This document shows, piece after piece, positions 1 to 9,690 of a DNA stretch of 64,000 bases. How positions within the stretch are numbered: the first letter of the stretch is position 1; every line of letters begins with the position of its first letter. A program made the translations under genes and the position numbers. The stretch comes from an uncultured Chloroflexales bacterium (GTDB lineage Bacteria; Chloroflexota; Chloroflexia; Chloroflexales; Chloroflexaceae), in the NCBI GenBank assembly GCA_937967405.1, contig CALCJV010000031.1:22523-86522 (forward strand). The letters run 5' to 3'. The notes beneath the pieces are model-generated. The model ran no database searches and had not been told where the DNA came from. It saw nothing but the letters and a program-made list of their open reading frames with translations.

Positions 1-127
1 TGGGCGGGTTCGGATCGGGCGACAAATGGGGCAATGCCCGCGTTGCGCGGTACTCGCGGAGGTGTCCGTAGAGCGTAAACAGAGCTAGCATGATGATCAC
101 AGTAAATAGCATATACGCCTCTTTCAT
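1..127 (-). CDS. N-terminal fragment of a probable membrane protein (runs off window edge)
   Basis: Open frame from ATG at 127 to the window edge: MKEAYMLFTVIIMLALFTLYGHLREYRATRALPHLSPDPNPP; one N-terminal TM segment then a Pro-rich stretch. Family not identifiable. Confidence 0.5.
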   Translation of the reverse strand, partial: MKEAYMLFTVIIMLALFTLYGHLREYRATRALPHLSPDPNPP

Positions 128-401
128 GCGCCCAGTGCGGGTATCCTACAAGTATTGTAGGGAGAATTGAAACAACCGTCAATCAGTCGCGCAATCTTGA
201 CGGGCATTGGCGCGGGCGCGTGGGGCGCAACAGCGTAGCGTAGCCCTGCCGCACGCAGCAGCGGATCAAGCCATGCGGTATCATCTGACGTAAGGGCTGG
301 CGATGGTGGGTTGGTGCGGCTCACCGGAATCCGATCCGCACGCTTCGAGATAGGGGGCTATGCCTGAAACCGGATCGGCATTGCTTCCCCCGATCCTGCG
401 C

Positions 402-1397
402 TTACACTTCCGGCAAGCCGAGCTTTCGGCGCAGCTCGTGTACTTTCTGCTCAATCATTTGCTTATCACGCACCTGTTGCAAGGGGATGTCGCGGAAGTT
501 GACATATTGGCTGAAGCGTTCTTCATACAGGCGGAGCGTCTCTTCGTAGTTCTTGAGCTGGGTTTGCCACGCCGGCACATCGGCATTGCGCGTATCCAGC
601 AGGATTGGCTGGTGTTGTTCGGTTGCCCACGCCACCGCTTTAGGCTGAGATTGCCCGCCCGCATAGTAGGCAAGCGCAAAGTTATCGGCGTGGCTGGCTG
701 AGATGATCGGGTGCTGCTGGGCATAGCGGCTGGGCACGATGCGGGCCACGTAGCTGGCGACATCGAGCACCCGTGCGTAGCCATCCTGCTGGGCCGTGCC
801 ATAGCCCGCGAGAGCTTCAAGCAGCGTCTTGGTGAACAGGCTGAGGGGATCGCCGCGCAAGATGTGCGATAGTTCATCCTGCCGTGAAGAAGCGAGCACC
901 ACGCGCCCGCCACCCTGCCCCAATTCATTCAGCACCGTAGCTGGCAGAGCTGGGGCCAATGCCCCCCCAGTCGGCGACTTCAGGGTGACTTGCCCGCCCG
1001 CGTGGCAACAATCGAGTAGCACCAGCAGGCGTTGCGCTGGAATGGCGCGGAGGGCCTCGCTCAGTTCGGTTTCGGCAAGCGCAGTCGTTGCTAGATTCTG
1101 GAGATCATAGCCGTGTGTCAGGAAAGAGAAGTGTGGTGTAGCCACCCCGTGCCCAGAGAGATACACGACGACGGTCGCCTGCGGATCGGTGCGGGCCCAC
1201 TCCGCCACATGGGCCAAGCCGTTCAGCACGCCAGCGCGGCTTGCCTGCGCGTTGGTCAGCACCTGCACCTGTGTGGGTGGGTAGGCGCAGCGAGCCGGAT
1301 CACGCAGGAATGCTGCAACCTGTTCTGCATCGTGCACCGTAGTGGGCAGATCGGCTCCCACTCCTCCTACTAGCGCATAGCCATGGGTGAATAGCAT
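402..1397 (-). CDS. Caspase-family (peptidase C14) protease with C-terminal charged/coiled domain
   Basis: Catalytic His in VVVYLSGHG and Cys in LLVLLDCCHAGG; downstream LASSRQDE; C-terminal extension of unknown type. Confidence 0.88.
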   Translation of the reverse strand: MLFTHGYALVGGVGADLPTTVHDAEQVAAFLRDPARCAYPPTQVQVLTNAQASRAGVLNGLAHVAEWARTDPQATVVVYLSGHGVATPHFSFLTHGYDLQNLATTALAETELSEALRAIPAQRLLVLLDCCHAGGQVTLKSPTGGALAPALPATVLNELGQGGGRVVLASSRQDELSHILRGDPLSLFTKTLLEALAGYGTAQQDGYARVLDVASYVARIVPSRYAQQHPIISASHADNFALAYYAGGQSQPKAVAWATEQHQPILLDTRNADVPAWQTQLKNYEETLRLYEERFSQYVNFRDIPLQQVRDKQMIEQKVHELRRKLGLPEV

Positions 1398-1400
1398 TGC

Positions 1401-1904
1401 TTATTGTCCTCGCTGGTGTACCTTCAGGCCCGATGATGGCGGTAGTGATACATGGGTTTTGGTATCAATCTCATCGAAGTGTTGGACGAGCTGTTCACGC
1501 AGCTGCATACTCTGCAACTCTAGGCGGCAGGCCCACAGCAACCAGAACACGGGCACATCGGCTAGTGGAACGTGGGCATGGATTGCCTGTTGCAGGTGAT
1601 CCAGCCGCCGCTCAATCTGCCACACATACTCATACTTGTCGAGGATTGACTCGAGCTGCTCAGGGCTAAGCAACGCGCTCCACTGTGCCACCGTCGGCAA
1701 ATTGGGCAAGCGCAAGGCGGGGAGCGGGAGTTCGATTTGCATCCGCAGCTGAGCCATGCGCTGGGCAAGTATTGATTGTTCTGCGGATGCAACCGCCGCT
1801 TGACGCATCAGCGTGCAGTGGAGTTGTTCAAGGTGCTGATACTGTGCCTGCTGGTGCTGCAACCGAACTCTGCGGTCGATCAGCAAATTCGCCATAGGCA
1901 ACAC
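1401..1904 (-). CDS. Hypothetical coiled-coil protein, likely co-transcribed with the caspase
   Basis: ORF ends 3 nt before the caspase start; Gln/Leu-rich helical sequence; a later Met (MANLLID, about 1895) is an alternative start. Confidence 0.65.
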   Translation of the reverse strand: MLPMANLLIDRRVRLQHQQAQYQHLEQLHCTLMRQAAVASAEQSILAQRMAQLRMQIELPLPALRLPNLPTVAQWSALLSPEQLESILDKYEYVWQIERRLDHLQQAIHAHVPLADVPVFWLLWACRLELQSMQLREQLVQHFDEIDTKTHVSLPPSSGLKVHQRGQ

Positions 1905-2121
1905 TTCTCCTTTTGTTCATTATAGTGACATGCCCCCCACTCTGGCAAGCCCTGAGTGAAGAAATAATTTTTCATGGTTATCGCATGCACACCGCGCAAG
2001 CGCAGTAGGCATGCTACGATACACGTAGCAGAGTAGTTGAAGTAGCGCGTAATTCTGGTGATCCATTGATCTCGGCGGCCCTGTAGTACAGACTGCTACC
2101 TACAGGGCTAATAGAAATGAG

Positions 2122-2769
2122 ATGCATACCTCAAAAGAACCACAAATTGGCCCCAATGCAATTATTCAGAGCGTGCGTGTGTTACAGCAACGCTACGGCA
2201 ATAGTGCCACCACGGCTCTGCTGCACCAGAGTAGCCACCCAGCCCTGCGCCACCTGCCTGAGGCCCTCCCAGAAACAATGGTTCCGGAAACGCTGTTTCA
2301 TGCACTAGTTGCTGAGCTAGAGCAACAACTTGGGGCTGCGCCTACCGCCGAAATCCTAGAGCAGGCGGGCAAACAGACTGCCGACTACCTGCTGGCCCAT
2401 CGCATCCCGCGCCCCTTCCAGGCGGTGGTGCGCCGCTTGCCAAAACGGGCTGGGCTGTGGCTATTTCTGGTGGCGATCAAGCAGCATGCATGGACATTCG
2501 CGGGGAGTGGCAGCTTCAGCACCGCAGGCATTCTCGCCGCCCCAACTCCCTCGCTGCACCTAAGCCTGCCACCAATAGCGCGTGCACCCGTAGCCGCATT
2601 CTATGCGGGAACCTTCCGCCGCCTCTTTCAAGCCCTGATCACCCCTGCTTGTCAGGTGGAACTAGGTGCATGGGAAGCCCCCGTTGCGCCTGCCGAGAGC
2701 TATGTGAAATGTTTGTATCTGTTGCATATGATGCCCGCCAGAAAGGAACAGACCTCATGCGTATCTTGA
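2122..2769 (+). CDS. bchJ: BchJ-like bacteriochlorophyll biosynthesis protein (V4R-type)
   Basis: 215 aa with BchJ-like organisation; 3' end overlaps bchE, matching the known bchJ-bchE neighbourhood in phototrophs. Confidence 0.75.
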   Translation: MHTSKEPQIGPNAIIQSVRVLQQRYGNSATTALLHQSSHPALRHLPEALPETMVPETLFHALVAELEQQLGAAPTAEILEQAGKQTADYLLAHRIPRPFQAVVRRLPKRAGLWLFLVAIKQHAWTFAGSGSFSTAGILAAPTPSLHLSLPPIARAPVAAFYAGTFRRLFQALITPACQVELGAWEAPVAPAESYVKCLYLLHMMPARKEQTSCVS

Positions 2770-4424
2770 TGATTCAGCCCAATTACCATGCCGGTGGAGC
2801 CGAAATCGCCGGGAGCTGGCCCCCCAGTTGGGTCGCCTATATTGGCGGCGCACTCAAACAGGCCGGCTTTGCCAATATGCGCTTTGTAGATGCGATGACC
2901 GATGATTTGAGCGACGAGCAGGTAGCTGAGATTATCCGCACTAATCGGCCCGATGTGGTGCTGGCCACGGCGATTACCCCGATGATCTACAAAGCCCAAG
3001 ATACGCTGCGCCTTGCCCGTGAAGCCCAACCCTCAGCCAAGCTGATTTTAGGCGGCATCCATCCCACCTTTATGTATGCCCAAGTGCTGACTGAAGCACC
3101 ATGGATTGATTACATCGTGCGGGGCGAGGGCGAGGAGATCATCGTCAATCTGATGCAGGCTATCGCGGCGGGCACCGATTTGGAAGAGCGTGGCCACATC
3201 AAAGGCCTAGCCTACATAGCGCAGGGCCAAGCGGTGGCAACCCCCGCGCACCCACCCATTGCTAATCTCGATGACCTTACCCCAGATTGGAGCCTGCTTG
3301 ATTGGAGCAAATATATCTACATTCCGTTGGGCACACGCCTTGCCGTGCCCAACTTCGCACGCGGTTGCCCGTTCACCTGCCGCTTCTGCTCGCAGTGGAA
3401 GTTCTGGCGACGCTACCGCACCCGCTCGCCCAAGAAATTCGTGGATGAGATTGAGACGCTGGTGCGTGATCATGGGGTGGGCTTCTTCATCCTTGCCGAC
3501 GAAGAACCGACGATCAACAAGAAGAAGTTTGTCGCCTTGTGCAACGAGCTGATTGAGCGTGGCATGCCCGCCAAAGTGCAGTGGGGCATCAACACCCGCG
3601 TGACCGACATTCTGCGCGACGAAGCCGAACTCGCGCTCTATCGCAAAGCGGGGATGGTGCATGTCTCGCTGGGCACCGAAGCCGCCAGCCAGATGAACCT
3701 TGACCGCTTCCGCAAAGAGACCACGATTGAGCAGAATAAGAAGGCGATCCAGCTACTCAAGCAGCATGGCATCGTGGCCGAAGCCCAATTCATTATGGGC
3801 ATGGAGAATGAAACGCCCGAAAGCATTGAGGAGACCTTCCGGCTTACGCTGGATTGGGACCCCGATATGGCCAACTGGACGATGTATACGCCATGGCCCT
3901 TTGCTGAGCTATTCGAGGAGCTAGGGGATCGCGTTGAGGTGCGTGACTACTCGCGCTACAACTTCGTCACCCCGATTATGAAGCCGGATAACATGGAGCG
4001 CGAAGAGGTGCTGAAGCATGTGCTCAAGTGCTACGGCCGTTTCTACAGCCGCAAAGCCCTCGCCTATCCGTTCATCCGCGATCCGTACAAACGCCGCTAT
4101 ATGCTCGGCTGTCTAAAAGCCTTTGCAGTTACCACCTTTACGCGCCGCTTCTATGATCTTGGGCGTGTGCACCAGAAGGGCCTGCAAACAACAATTGATC
4201 TCGGCTTTGATGATACGCGCATCCTGACCCGTGATCAGATTTCTACACTGGCGACAGATCGCCCAGAGATGCTCGCCGATATGGAATTTGGGGCACGCAA
4301 GGTGGTGCCGGGCCCCCGCGAGCTGCACGAGGACCAGCCCGATCTGCCCGATCAGCCGTCCCAGCCAACCCAACCGACAATCGCCACGCTTGAATTTATA
4401 GACAAAGAGGAACTCAACGTATGA
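2757..4424 (+). CDS. bchE: Anaerobic Mg-protoporphyrin IX monomethyl ester cyclase (B12-binding radical SAM)
   Basis: MRILMIQPNYH..., N-terminal B12-binding-like domain, CxxxCxxC (CPFTCRFC), QWKFWRRYRTRSPKKFVDEIE. Start at ATG 2757, not the ORF-track 2457. Confidence 0.92.
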   Translation: MRILMIQPNYHAGGAEIAGSWPPSWVAYIGGALKQAGFANMRFVDAMTDDLSDEQVAEIIRTNRPDVVLATAITPMIYKAQDTLRLAREAQPSAKLILGGIHPTFMYAQVLTEAPWIDYIVRGEGEEIIVNLMQAIAAGTDLEERGHIKGLAYIAQGQAVATPAHPPIANLDDLTPDWSLLDWSKYIYIPLGTRLAVPNFARGCPFTCRFCSQWKFWRRYRTRSPKKFVDEIETLVRDHGVGFFILADEEPTINKKKFVALCNELIERGMPAKVQWGINTRVTDILRDEAELALYRKAGMVHVSLGTEAASQMNLDRFRKETTIEQNKKAIQLLKQHGIVAEAQFIMGMENETPESIEETFRLTLDWDPDMANWTMYTPWPFAELFEELGDRVEVRDYSRYNFVTPIMKPDNMEREEVLKHVLKCYGRFYSRKALAYPFIRDPYKRRYMLGCLKAFAVTTFTRRFYDLGRVHQKGLQTTIDLGFDDTRILTRDQISTLATDRPEMLADMEFGARKVVPGPRELHEDQPDLPDQPSQPTQPTIATLEFIDKEELNV

Positions 4425-5803
4425 GCCAACTCCCTGTGATTACGCCGGAACTGTTGCATCGCTACAACCGCCCCGGTCCGCGCTACACGAGCTACCCGAC
4501 GGTTCCGGCATGGGCGGATGGCTTCACCGCCGCCGATTATGTGCAGGCCTTGGAGCAGGTGGCCCAGCAGCCCGATGCGCCACTCGCGCTGTATGTGCAT
4601 CTCCCGTTCTGTGTCGAACGTTGCCACTACTGCGGCTGCAACGCCACTGTGACGCGCCACGCGCATGTGGTAGATACGTACCTTGACCGGCTGGAGCAAG
4701 AGGTCGAGCTTGTGCTGGCCCACGTCGGGCATGGGCGGCGCGTGGTCGAGATGCACTGGGGCGGGGGCACGCCCAACTTTCTTGATAATGAGCAGACACG
4801 CCGCTTGCACGGCTTTCTGGCGCGGCACTTCGCATTCGATCCGCGTGCCGAGCTGTCCGTCGAAGTTGACCCGCGCATCGCCTCGCCGGAGCAGTTTGCG
4901 GTCTATCATGCGCTCGGCTTCCAGCGGGTCAGCTTGGGCGTGCAAGATTTCGATCCGGCGGTGCAGCAGGCTATTGGGCGGATCCAGCCCGAAGAGCAGA
5001 CCTACGCCAGCTATGCTGCGTGCCGCGAACTCGGCTTTGCGAGCATCAACCTTGATCTGGTGTATGGCTTGCCAGAGCAGAATGAAGCCACCTTCCAGCG
5101 CACCCTAGAACGCATCATTGCACTTGCACCAGATCGCATTGCTACCTTTGCTTACGCCCACGTCCCATGGGTACGCACCAACCAGAAGTACGTAGACGTG
5201 ACCCACCTGCCCGATGCGCCAACCCGCATGCGCCTCCTGCATATGGCTATCGAAATGCTCGAAGCGGCGGGTTACATCTGGATTGGTTTGGATCACTTTG
5301 CGCTGCCCGATGATGATCTGGCGATAGCCTTGCAGGAACGCCGCTTGCACCGCAACTTTATGGGCTACACAGCGCGGCGCATTCCGCATGTGTTGGCCTT
5401 TGGCATGAGTGCGATTGGCGATCTCGCCGATACCTACGTGCAGAATGATGCCAAGCTCGGCAGCTATCAAAAGGCGGTAGATGCGGGGCAGTTGCCAGTG
5501 GTGCGCGGGCATCGCTTGACGGCGGATGACCGTCTGCGCCGCCTTGTGATTAACCACCTGATGTGCAATCTGGAGTTGCCGGAGAGCTTATCGCTCCCCG
5601 AATTTGGGGCAACGCTCTCGGACTTGTTGCCTGATCCGATGGCTCAGATGGATACGTTTATCGAGGAGGGGTGGCTCAGCGTAGAGGACGAACGGCTACA
5701 GGTGACGACGTTGGGGCGGTTCTTCCTGCGGAATATTGCGATGGCATTCGATGCCTATTTCGATCCGGCCGAGCGCAAGCCACTCTTCTCGCGCACAGTG
5801 TAG
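4421..5803 (+). CDS. hemN: Oxygen-independent coproporphyrinogen III oxidase
   Basis: RYTSYPTVP, CVERCHYCGC (CxxxCxxC), GGGTPNFL, LDLVYGLP; ATGA overlap with bchE. Confidence 0.95.
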   Translation: MSQLPVITPELLHRYNRPGPRYTSYPTVPAWADGFTAADYVQALEQVAQQPDAPLALYVHLPFCVERCHYCGCNATVTRHAHVVDTYLDRLEQEVELVLAHVGHGRRVVEMHWGGGTPNFLDNEQTRRLHGFLARHFAFDPRAELSVEVDPRIASPEQFAVYHALGFQRVSLGVQDFDPAVQQAIGRIQPEEQTYASYAACRELGFASINLDLVYGLPEQNEATFQRTLERIIALAPDRIATFAYAHVPWVRTNQKYVDVTHLPDAPTRMRLLHMAIEMLEAAGYIWIGLDHFALPDDDLAIALQERRLHRNFMGYTARRIPHVLAFGMSAIGDLADTYVQNDAKLGSYQKAVDAGQLPVVRGHRLTADDRLRRLVINHLMCNLELPESLSLPEFGATLSDLLPDPMAQMDTFIEEGWLSVEDERLQVTTLGRFFLRNIAMAFDAYFDPAERKPLFSRTV

Positions 5804-5811
5804 GCCACGCG

Positions 5812-5939
5812 CAGGTGTCAGGGACTAGGTGCTAGGGGTCAGGGATAAGAGCATGCGGATAGGTGGTGGTTCTGGCTACAAGCCTCTCGCCCCATTGCCC
5901 TGACCCCTAGTACCTGACCCCTAGTACCTAGCCCTTAGC
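5812..5939. repeat. Heptad-type intergenic repeat (copy A) with a 13-bp perfect inverted repeat
   Basis: CTAGGGGTCAGGG at 5832-5844 and CCCTGACCCCTAG at 5898-5910, plus CAGGTGTCAGGGACTAGGTG; lies between convergent genes. Confidence 0.8.
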
Positions 5940-6684
5940 TTGGCAGATCGTGCAGGAATTGGCGCACCGTCTCGCGGAAGCCTGCCGGATCGCGCCACGA
6001 GAAGATGTGCCCACACTCCGCATCAAAGATTAGGCGGGCTTTCGGTAGCGTCTCAGCCAGCAACGTACCCTGCTCCGCCGCGACGAAGGGGTCCTCGCCG
6101 CCTTGAAAGATCAGCGTCGGAATAGTGATGTTGGCAAGGCACGGCACAACTGGCCGACGCGAGGCTTCGAGTAGCTCGACCACATGTAGCAAGCCAGCGT
6201 TGAGTGTGGGCCACCAGTCGGCTCCATGCTGCTTAGCGAGGTAGGCATCCCACGTCGCCGACATATGCGCGACACTGTCGCGGTGGGCGGCGAGGGTCTC
6301 GGCCCCCACATAGGCAAAGACGCTATCGAGGATCAGGGCGGCGATCCGTTCGGGCACGTGACAAGCCGCATTCATGGCTGCTACGCCCCCCGCACTCATG
6401 CCAAAGACGGGCACGGCCTGCTTGGGAAAGAGCTTCGTAAATGCATCGGCAAGGCTCTCGCCCTGCACGCTGAAATACTCCTCGCTAAACAGGTACGCCG
6501 GATGTGCCGAATGCCCGTGCCCCAGCAGATCGAAGCTATACACCGTATGGCTATCGGTAAAGCGTTGTGCGAGCCGCTCTTGGCTGCTGGCGGTCATGGT
6601 GTGGCCGTGCAGCAAGACGAATGGTGTGCCGTGTCCAGCGCGGATGTAGGCTAAATGGCCGTGGCGGGTATCTACTGTTTCCAT
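5935..6684 (-). CDS. Alpha/beta hydrolase
   Basis: VLLHGHTMT oxyanion motif, nucleophile elbow GMSAGG, DAECGHIFSW catalytic His region. Confidence 0.88.
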   Translation of the reverse strand: METVDTRHGHLAYIRAGHGTPFVLLHGHTMTASSQERLAQRFTDSHTVYSFDLLGHGHSAHPAYLFSEEYFSVQGESLADAFTKLFPKQAVPVFGMSAGGVAAMNAACHVPERIAALILDSVFAYVGAETLAAHRDSVAHMSATWDAYLAKQHGADWWPTLNAGLLHVVELLEASRRPVVPCLANITIPTLIFQGGEDPFVAAEQGTLLAETLPKARLIFDAECGHIFSWRDPAGFRETVRQFLHDLPS

Positions 6685-6744
6685 AAGTATGTTGCTTTAG
6701 CTATTTGGCCGCAGACGGTGCCCGACGCAACGTCCTTGCGGTGT

Positions 6745-6753
6745 ATTGTAGCA
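6745..6753 (-). promoter_or_regulatory. Extended -10 promoter element (TGCTACAAT)
   Basis: Minus-strand TGCTACAAT about 60 nt upstream of the hydrolase start. Confidence 0.45.
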
Positions 6754-6844
6754 TATTGGCTTGGAGGGCGTGGCGCAGCTGCGAAAGCCGTGCCGCCTAC
6801 ACGGCGCACCTGATTCTGTCGCACCCACACCAGATCACGGGCAG

Positions 6845-9346
6845 CTACATCTCGCCGTAAATCTCCAAAAGCTCGCGCCATTCGCCCTGAAGCTCATCGC
6901 GGCGGGCGGCATAGAACAGGTGGTCAATGCCGTGTTCATCGCGGTAGACCAGATCAACTTGGCTCCGCATAGGGCGCAGGTAGCCAATGTTGCCCCACCA
7001 GCGCACGCTCATCTCATCGAGCGGCAAATCTTGTAGATACATCCGGGCCGCATACTCGCGCACCGTGCCAGCTTTAATATCTTGCATTCGCCATGGCGCA
7101 CCGCTGCTGTCCCCCGTCCGCAGATCGCGGAACACATAGCGCCACTCGGCGGTATCATCGGGGGCGGCACTCACCACCTCAATCCCAGTGCGCGGGCGGG
7201 GCACGCGGATCATCCCTAGCCAAGCATCTGTGAGCTTACTCTGGGGGACGTGGCGGTACTCTTGATAGTTGTTGCCATCTTTGTCGCGCATGGCCAGATC
7301 AAAAAGCACCTGCCCGTGCTCATCGGTGTAGATACGCCACAGCCCGCCACGCCCACGCCAGCGATACTGGCGTTCGCCCCATGGGGTTGCCAGTTCGGGG
7401 AGCTGGTCGAGTTCATCGAACGTACTCACTGTGCCTGGAATGAAGATCGAGCTAGAATGGTTGCTGTGATCGGTGTGGCTCATTGGGTTGCCATTGCTGT
7501 GGCCATTGCCACCCGTGCTGTGCCCATTACCGCTACCGCTAGCCCCGCCGCCATTGCTGCTGTGTGCGCCGTTGCCCCCATTGCCGGCACTGTCGCTGTG
7601 TTCGACATAGTGGAGTTCTGGCTCGAACTCCTCGGCGGGGCGTTCACTCAGCAAACTGGCCCACTCTTCGCCTAAGCCCCAGTCAGACACGCCATAGAAC
7701 ACACGCTGCACAACCCCGTTGCTATCCCGATGTACTAGATCATACTTCACGCGGTTGCCCTGCCGATAGGCACGCCAGACCCCGAACTGCCCGCGCCAGC
7801 GCACTTGGCTATGCAAGTCTACGCGCTTCTCACGCAAGTCTTCGTGGCGGGCAATGGCATAAGCCCACAATCCTTGAGCCTTGTCGCGGGTCACGCCAGC
7901 TGTTGTGCGGAGATCACGTACTTCGTAATACCACGTATCGCCACGGAGTTGGGCATCCACCACCTCTACGCCACTATGGGGCAGCTCCAATGGCTGGGAT
8001 GTATCCTCAAGCTGCCCATCCTCTGCTAAAGCCCGCCGACAGAGCTGCATCACTTCGGCTCGGGTGGCGGGCACGGTTGCATTGGCACGGCGCACATAAA
8101 TCACGCCATCATTGCCAACGTAGGGCGGCAAGCCGTCTGCCCGCACCTCAACGCGCACAATGTCGCGCCCTTCGTAGTTGAGCAGTTCCAGCGAAATATA
8201 GGGCTGCTGTTCGAGGTTCTCGTGGACACTCTGGCGCAGCAGCTCACTCACCCGATCAGGTCGCTCTACGCCACTCACCTGACCGCCCGGCTCTGAGCCA
8301 ACGATCAGCACCCCGCCGCCTGCATTGGCTAGGGCGGCGATATCCTTCCACAGCTCACGGATCGCTGGTTCCATCAGTGCGCCCGTGCCGACGCTCCGCA
8401 GAATCTGGCGTTCAGAGACGGCTCCAAAGCGCAGGGCATCTACTTCCCAGAGCTTTTGATCACGCTTGGGCACACGCACGCGCTCAAACTCATCGCTCGC
8501 AAACAGATCGCGCAAGGCCTCGAAGCTCGCTTCGGGCAGCAGCATTTCGACATAACGATCTCCAATGCCCTGCCGATGGCTGATGTGTAGCTCACTATCG
8601 GGCAGGCGACGCAGGCGGTGAGCATCGCTGCCTTGAATGCAGAACATGCGCCGCTCATAATGTTCCGTCTTGCCATTGTAGAAGCCGGGCGAGGTAAATT
8701 TATCGTGATCAGTGTAGAAGTTGATAAATTCGAGCGCACTGAGGTGTTGGCTCTGGGTGGCCGCGATACGGGCTTGGCCACTCGTGCCCATCCGCAGGGT
8801 TTCGGTAATCACGCCGTTGGGGCCATTCGCGTGGGCGGCAATGGCTAACCCACCTGCCCGTGCAATGATCTCGTAGGCTTCGGCAACATAGCGAGTATCG
8901 GGGACGCTGCACGCACCTTTCTTCAGCATTTCGGGGGGGACACCAAGCTGCAACAGCGTGGCTTCCATCAGGCTTAGGGGCTGCTGCGGGGCGAAAATCG
9001 CCAAAATGTGTGCGCCATAGTGAGAAGTAAATTCAAATCCGGGTAGCACCGTGATTTTGCTGAGCAGCCGCCGATACTCGGCAAGCCGCGCTGCTTCGGC
9101 ATCCGTCAGCCGCCCTGCTGCTTCGAGGGTTTGCAGAAATTCAATTTCGCGTTGGAACTGCTCATAGCCGTGCACCGTATTATGGTCGGTAAAGGCGATC
9201 AGTTCCAAGCCACGCTGTTCAGCTTCACGGAGAATGTCGAGGTAGGTCACATCGGGTTCGGCATAATCTTCGGAAGCTGGCGTGTGTATGTGCAAATCAA
9301 CTCGTATCCAACGCTGCCCATTGCGTTCTTTGGATGGCATACTCAT
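6845..9346 (-). CDS. PHP-domain protein fused to Schlafen/AlbA-type domain and C-terminal repeated domains
   Basis: PHP ligands RVDLHIHTPAS, TDHNT, AAHANG, GSDAHR; Schlafen AlbA-like region LWKDIAALANAGGGVLIVGSEPGGQVSGVERP...VRRANATVPAT; Gly/Asn/Ser linker; repeated W-R-G/R-x-Y/DLxxRD units. Confidence 0.88.
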   Translation of the reverse strand: MSMPSKERNGQRWIRVDLHIHTPASEDYAEPDVTYLDILREAEQRGLELIAFTDHNTVHGYEQFQREIEFLQTLEAAGRLTDAEAARLAEYRRLLSKITVLPGFEFTSHYGAHILAIFAPQQPLSLMEATLLQLGVPPEMLKKGACSVPDTRYVAEAYEIIARAGGLAIAAHANGPNGVITETLRMGTSGQARIAATQSQHLSALEFINFYTDHDKFTSPGFYNGKTEHYERRMFCIQGSDAHRLRRLPDSELHISHRQGIGDRYVEMLLPEASFEALRDLFASDEFERVRVPKRDQKLWEVDALRFGAVSERQILRSVGTGALMEPAIRELWKDIAALANAGGGVLIVGSEPGGQVSGVERPDRVSELLRQSVHENLEQQPYISLELLNYEGRDIVRVEVRADGLPPYVGNDGVIYVRRANATVPATRAEVMQLCRRALAEDGQLEDTSQPLELPHSGVEVVDAQLRGDTWYYEVRDLRTTAGVTRDKAQGLWAYAIARHEDLREKRVDLHSQVRWRGQFGVWRAYRQGNRVKYDLVHRDSNGVVQRVFYGVSDWGLGEEWASLLSERPAEEFEPELHYVEHSDSAGNGGNGAHSSNGGGASGSGNGHSTGGNGHSNGNPMSHTDHSNHSSSIFIPGTVSTFDELDQLPELATPWGERQYRWRGRGGLWRIYTDEHGQVLFDLAMRDKDGNNYQEYRHVPQSKLTDAWLGMIRVPRPRTGIEVVSAAPDDTAEWRYVFRDLRTGDSSGAPWRMQDIKAGTVREYAARMYLQDLPLDEMSVRWWGNIGYLRPMRSQVDLVYRDEHGIDHLFYAARRDELQGEWRELLEIYGEM

Positions 9347-9690
9347 ACACGTTGTTCTCCAATTGCATGCAAGCTGGCATTTTCACAATTTCGCTCTCTG
9401 TATTCACTCCACATCCTTGCGATAGAAAAGCATTTGGTTGCATTTCGCGTGGGGTTCGCGTGTCTGCATGGATCACCAGCGTTGCCTCTCTTCTCTCTTG
9501 GCGTTCTCGTTGGGTGCAGTGCAGGTGCTGTATTTCCTTTATCATACCGCAAAGCACGCTGCATGACAACTTGATGCGGCGCACTGAGTAACGTAGATTG
9601 TCTAGAGCCATTATAGCTGATTTTGGGTGATTGTGCCGGATTCTGCAAAGCAATATGGCGCGAGTTGCACAGGCTTTGTCGCAGCACCGC

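Noticed and set aside
2457-2756. N-terminal 100-aa extension of BchE in the ORF track
   Set aside because: It overlaps bchJ in another frame; the natural BchE start MRILMIQPNYH is at 2757.
9347-9690. Possible third gene between the PHP and HerA-like genes (ORFs 9297-9653 and 9343-9687)
   Set aside because: ORFs overlap the PHP start in other frames and encode no recognisable domain; probably a regulatory gap.
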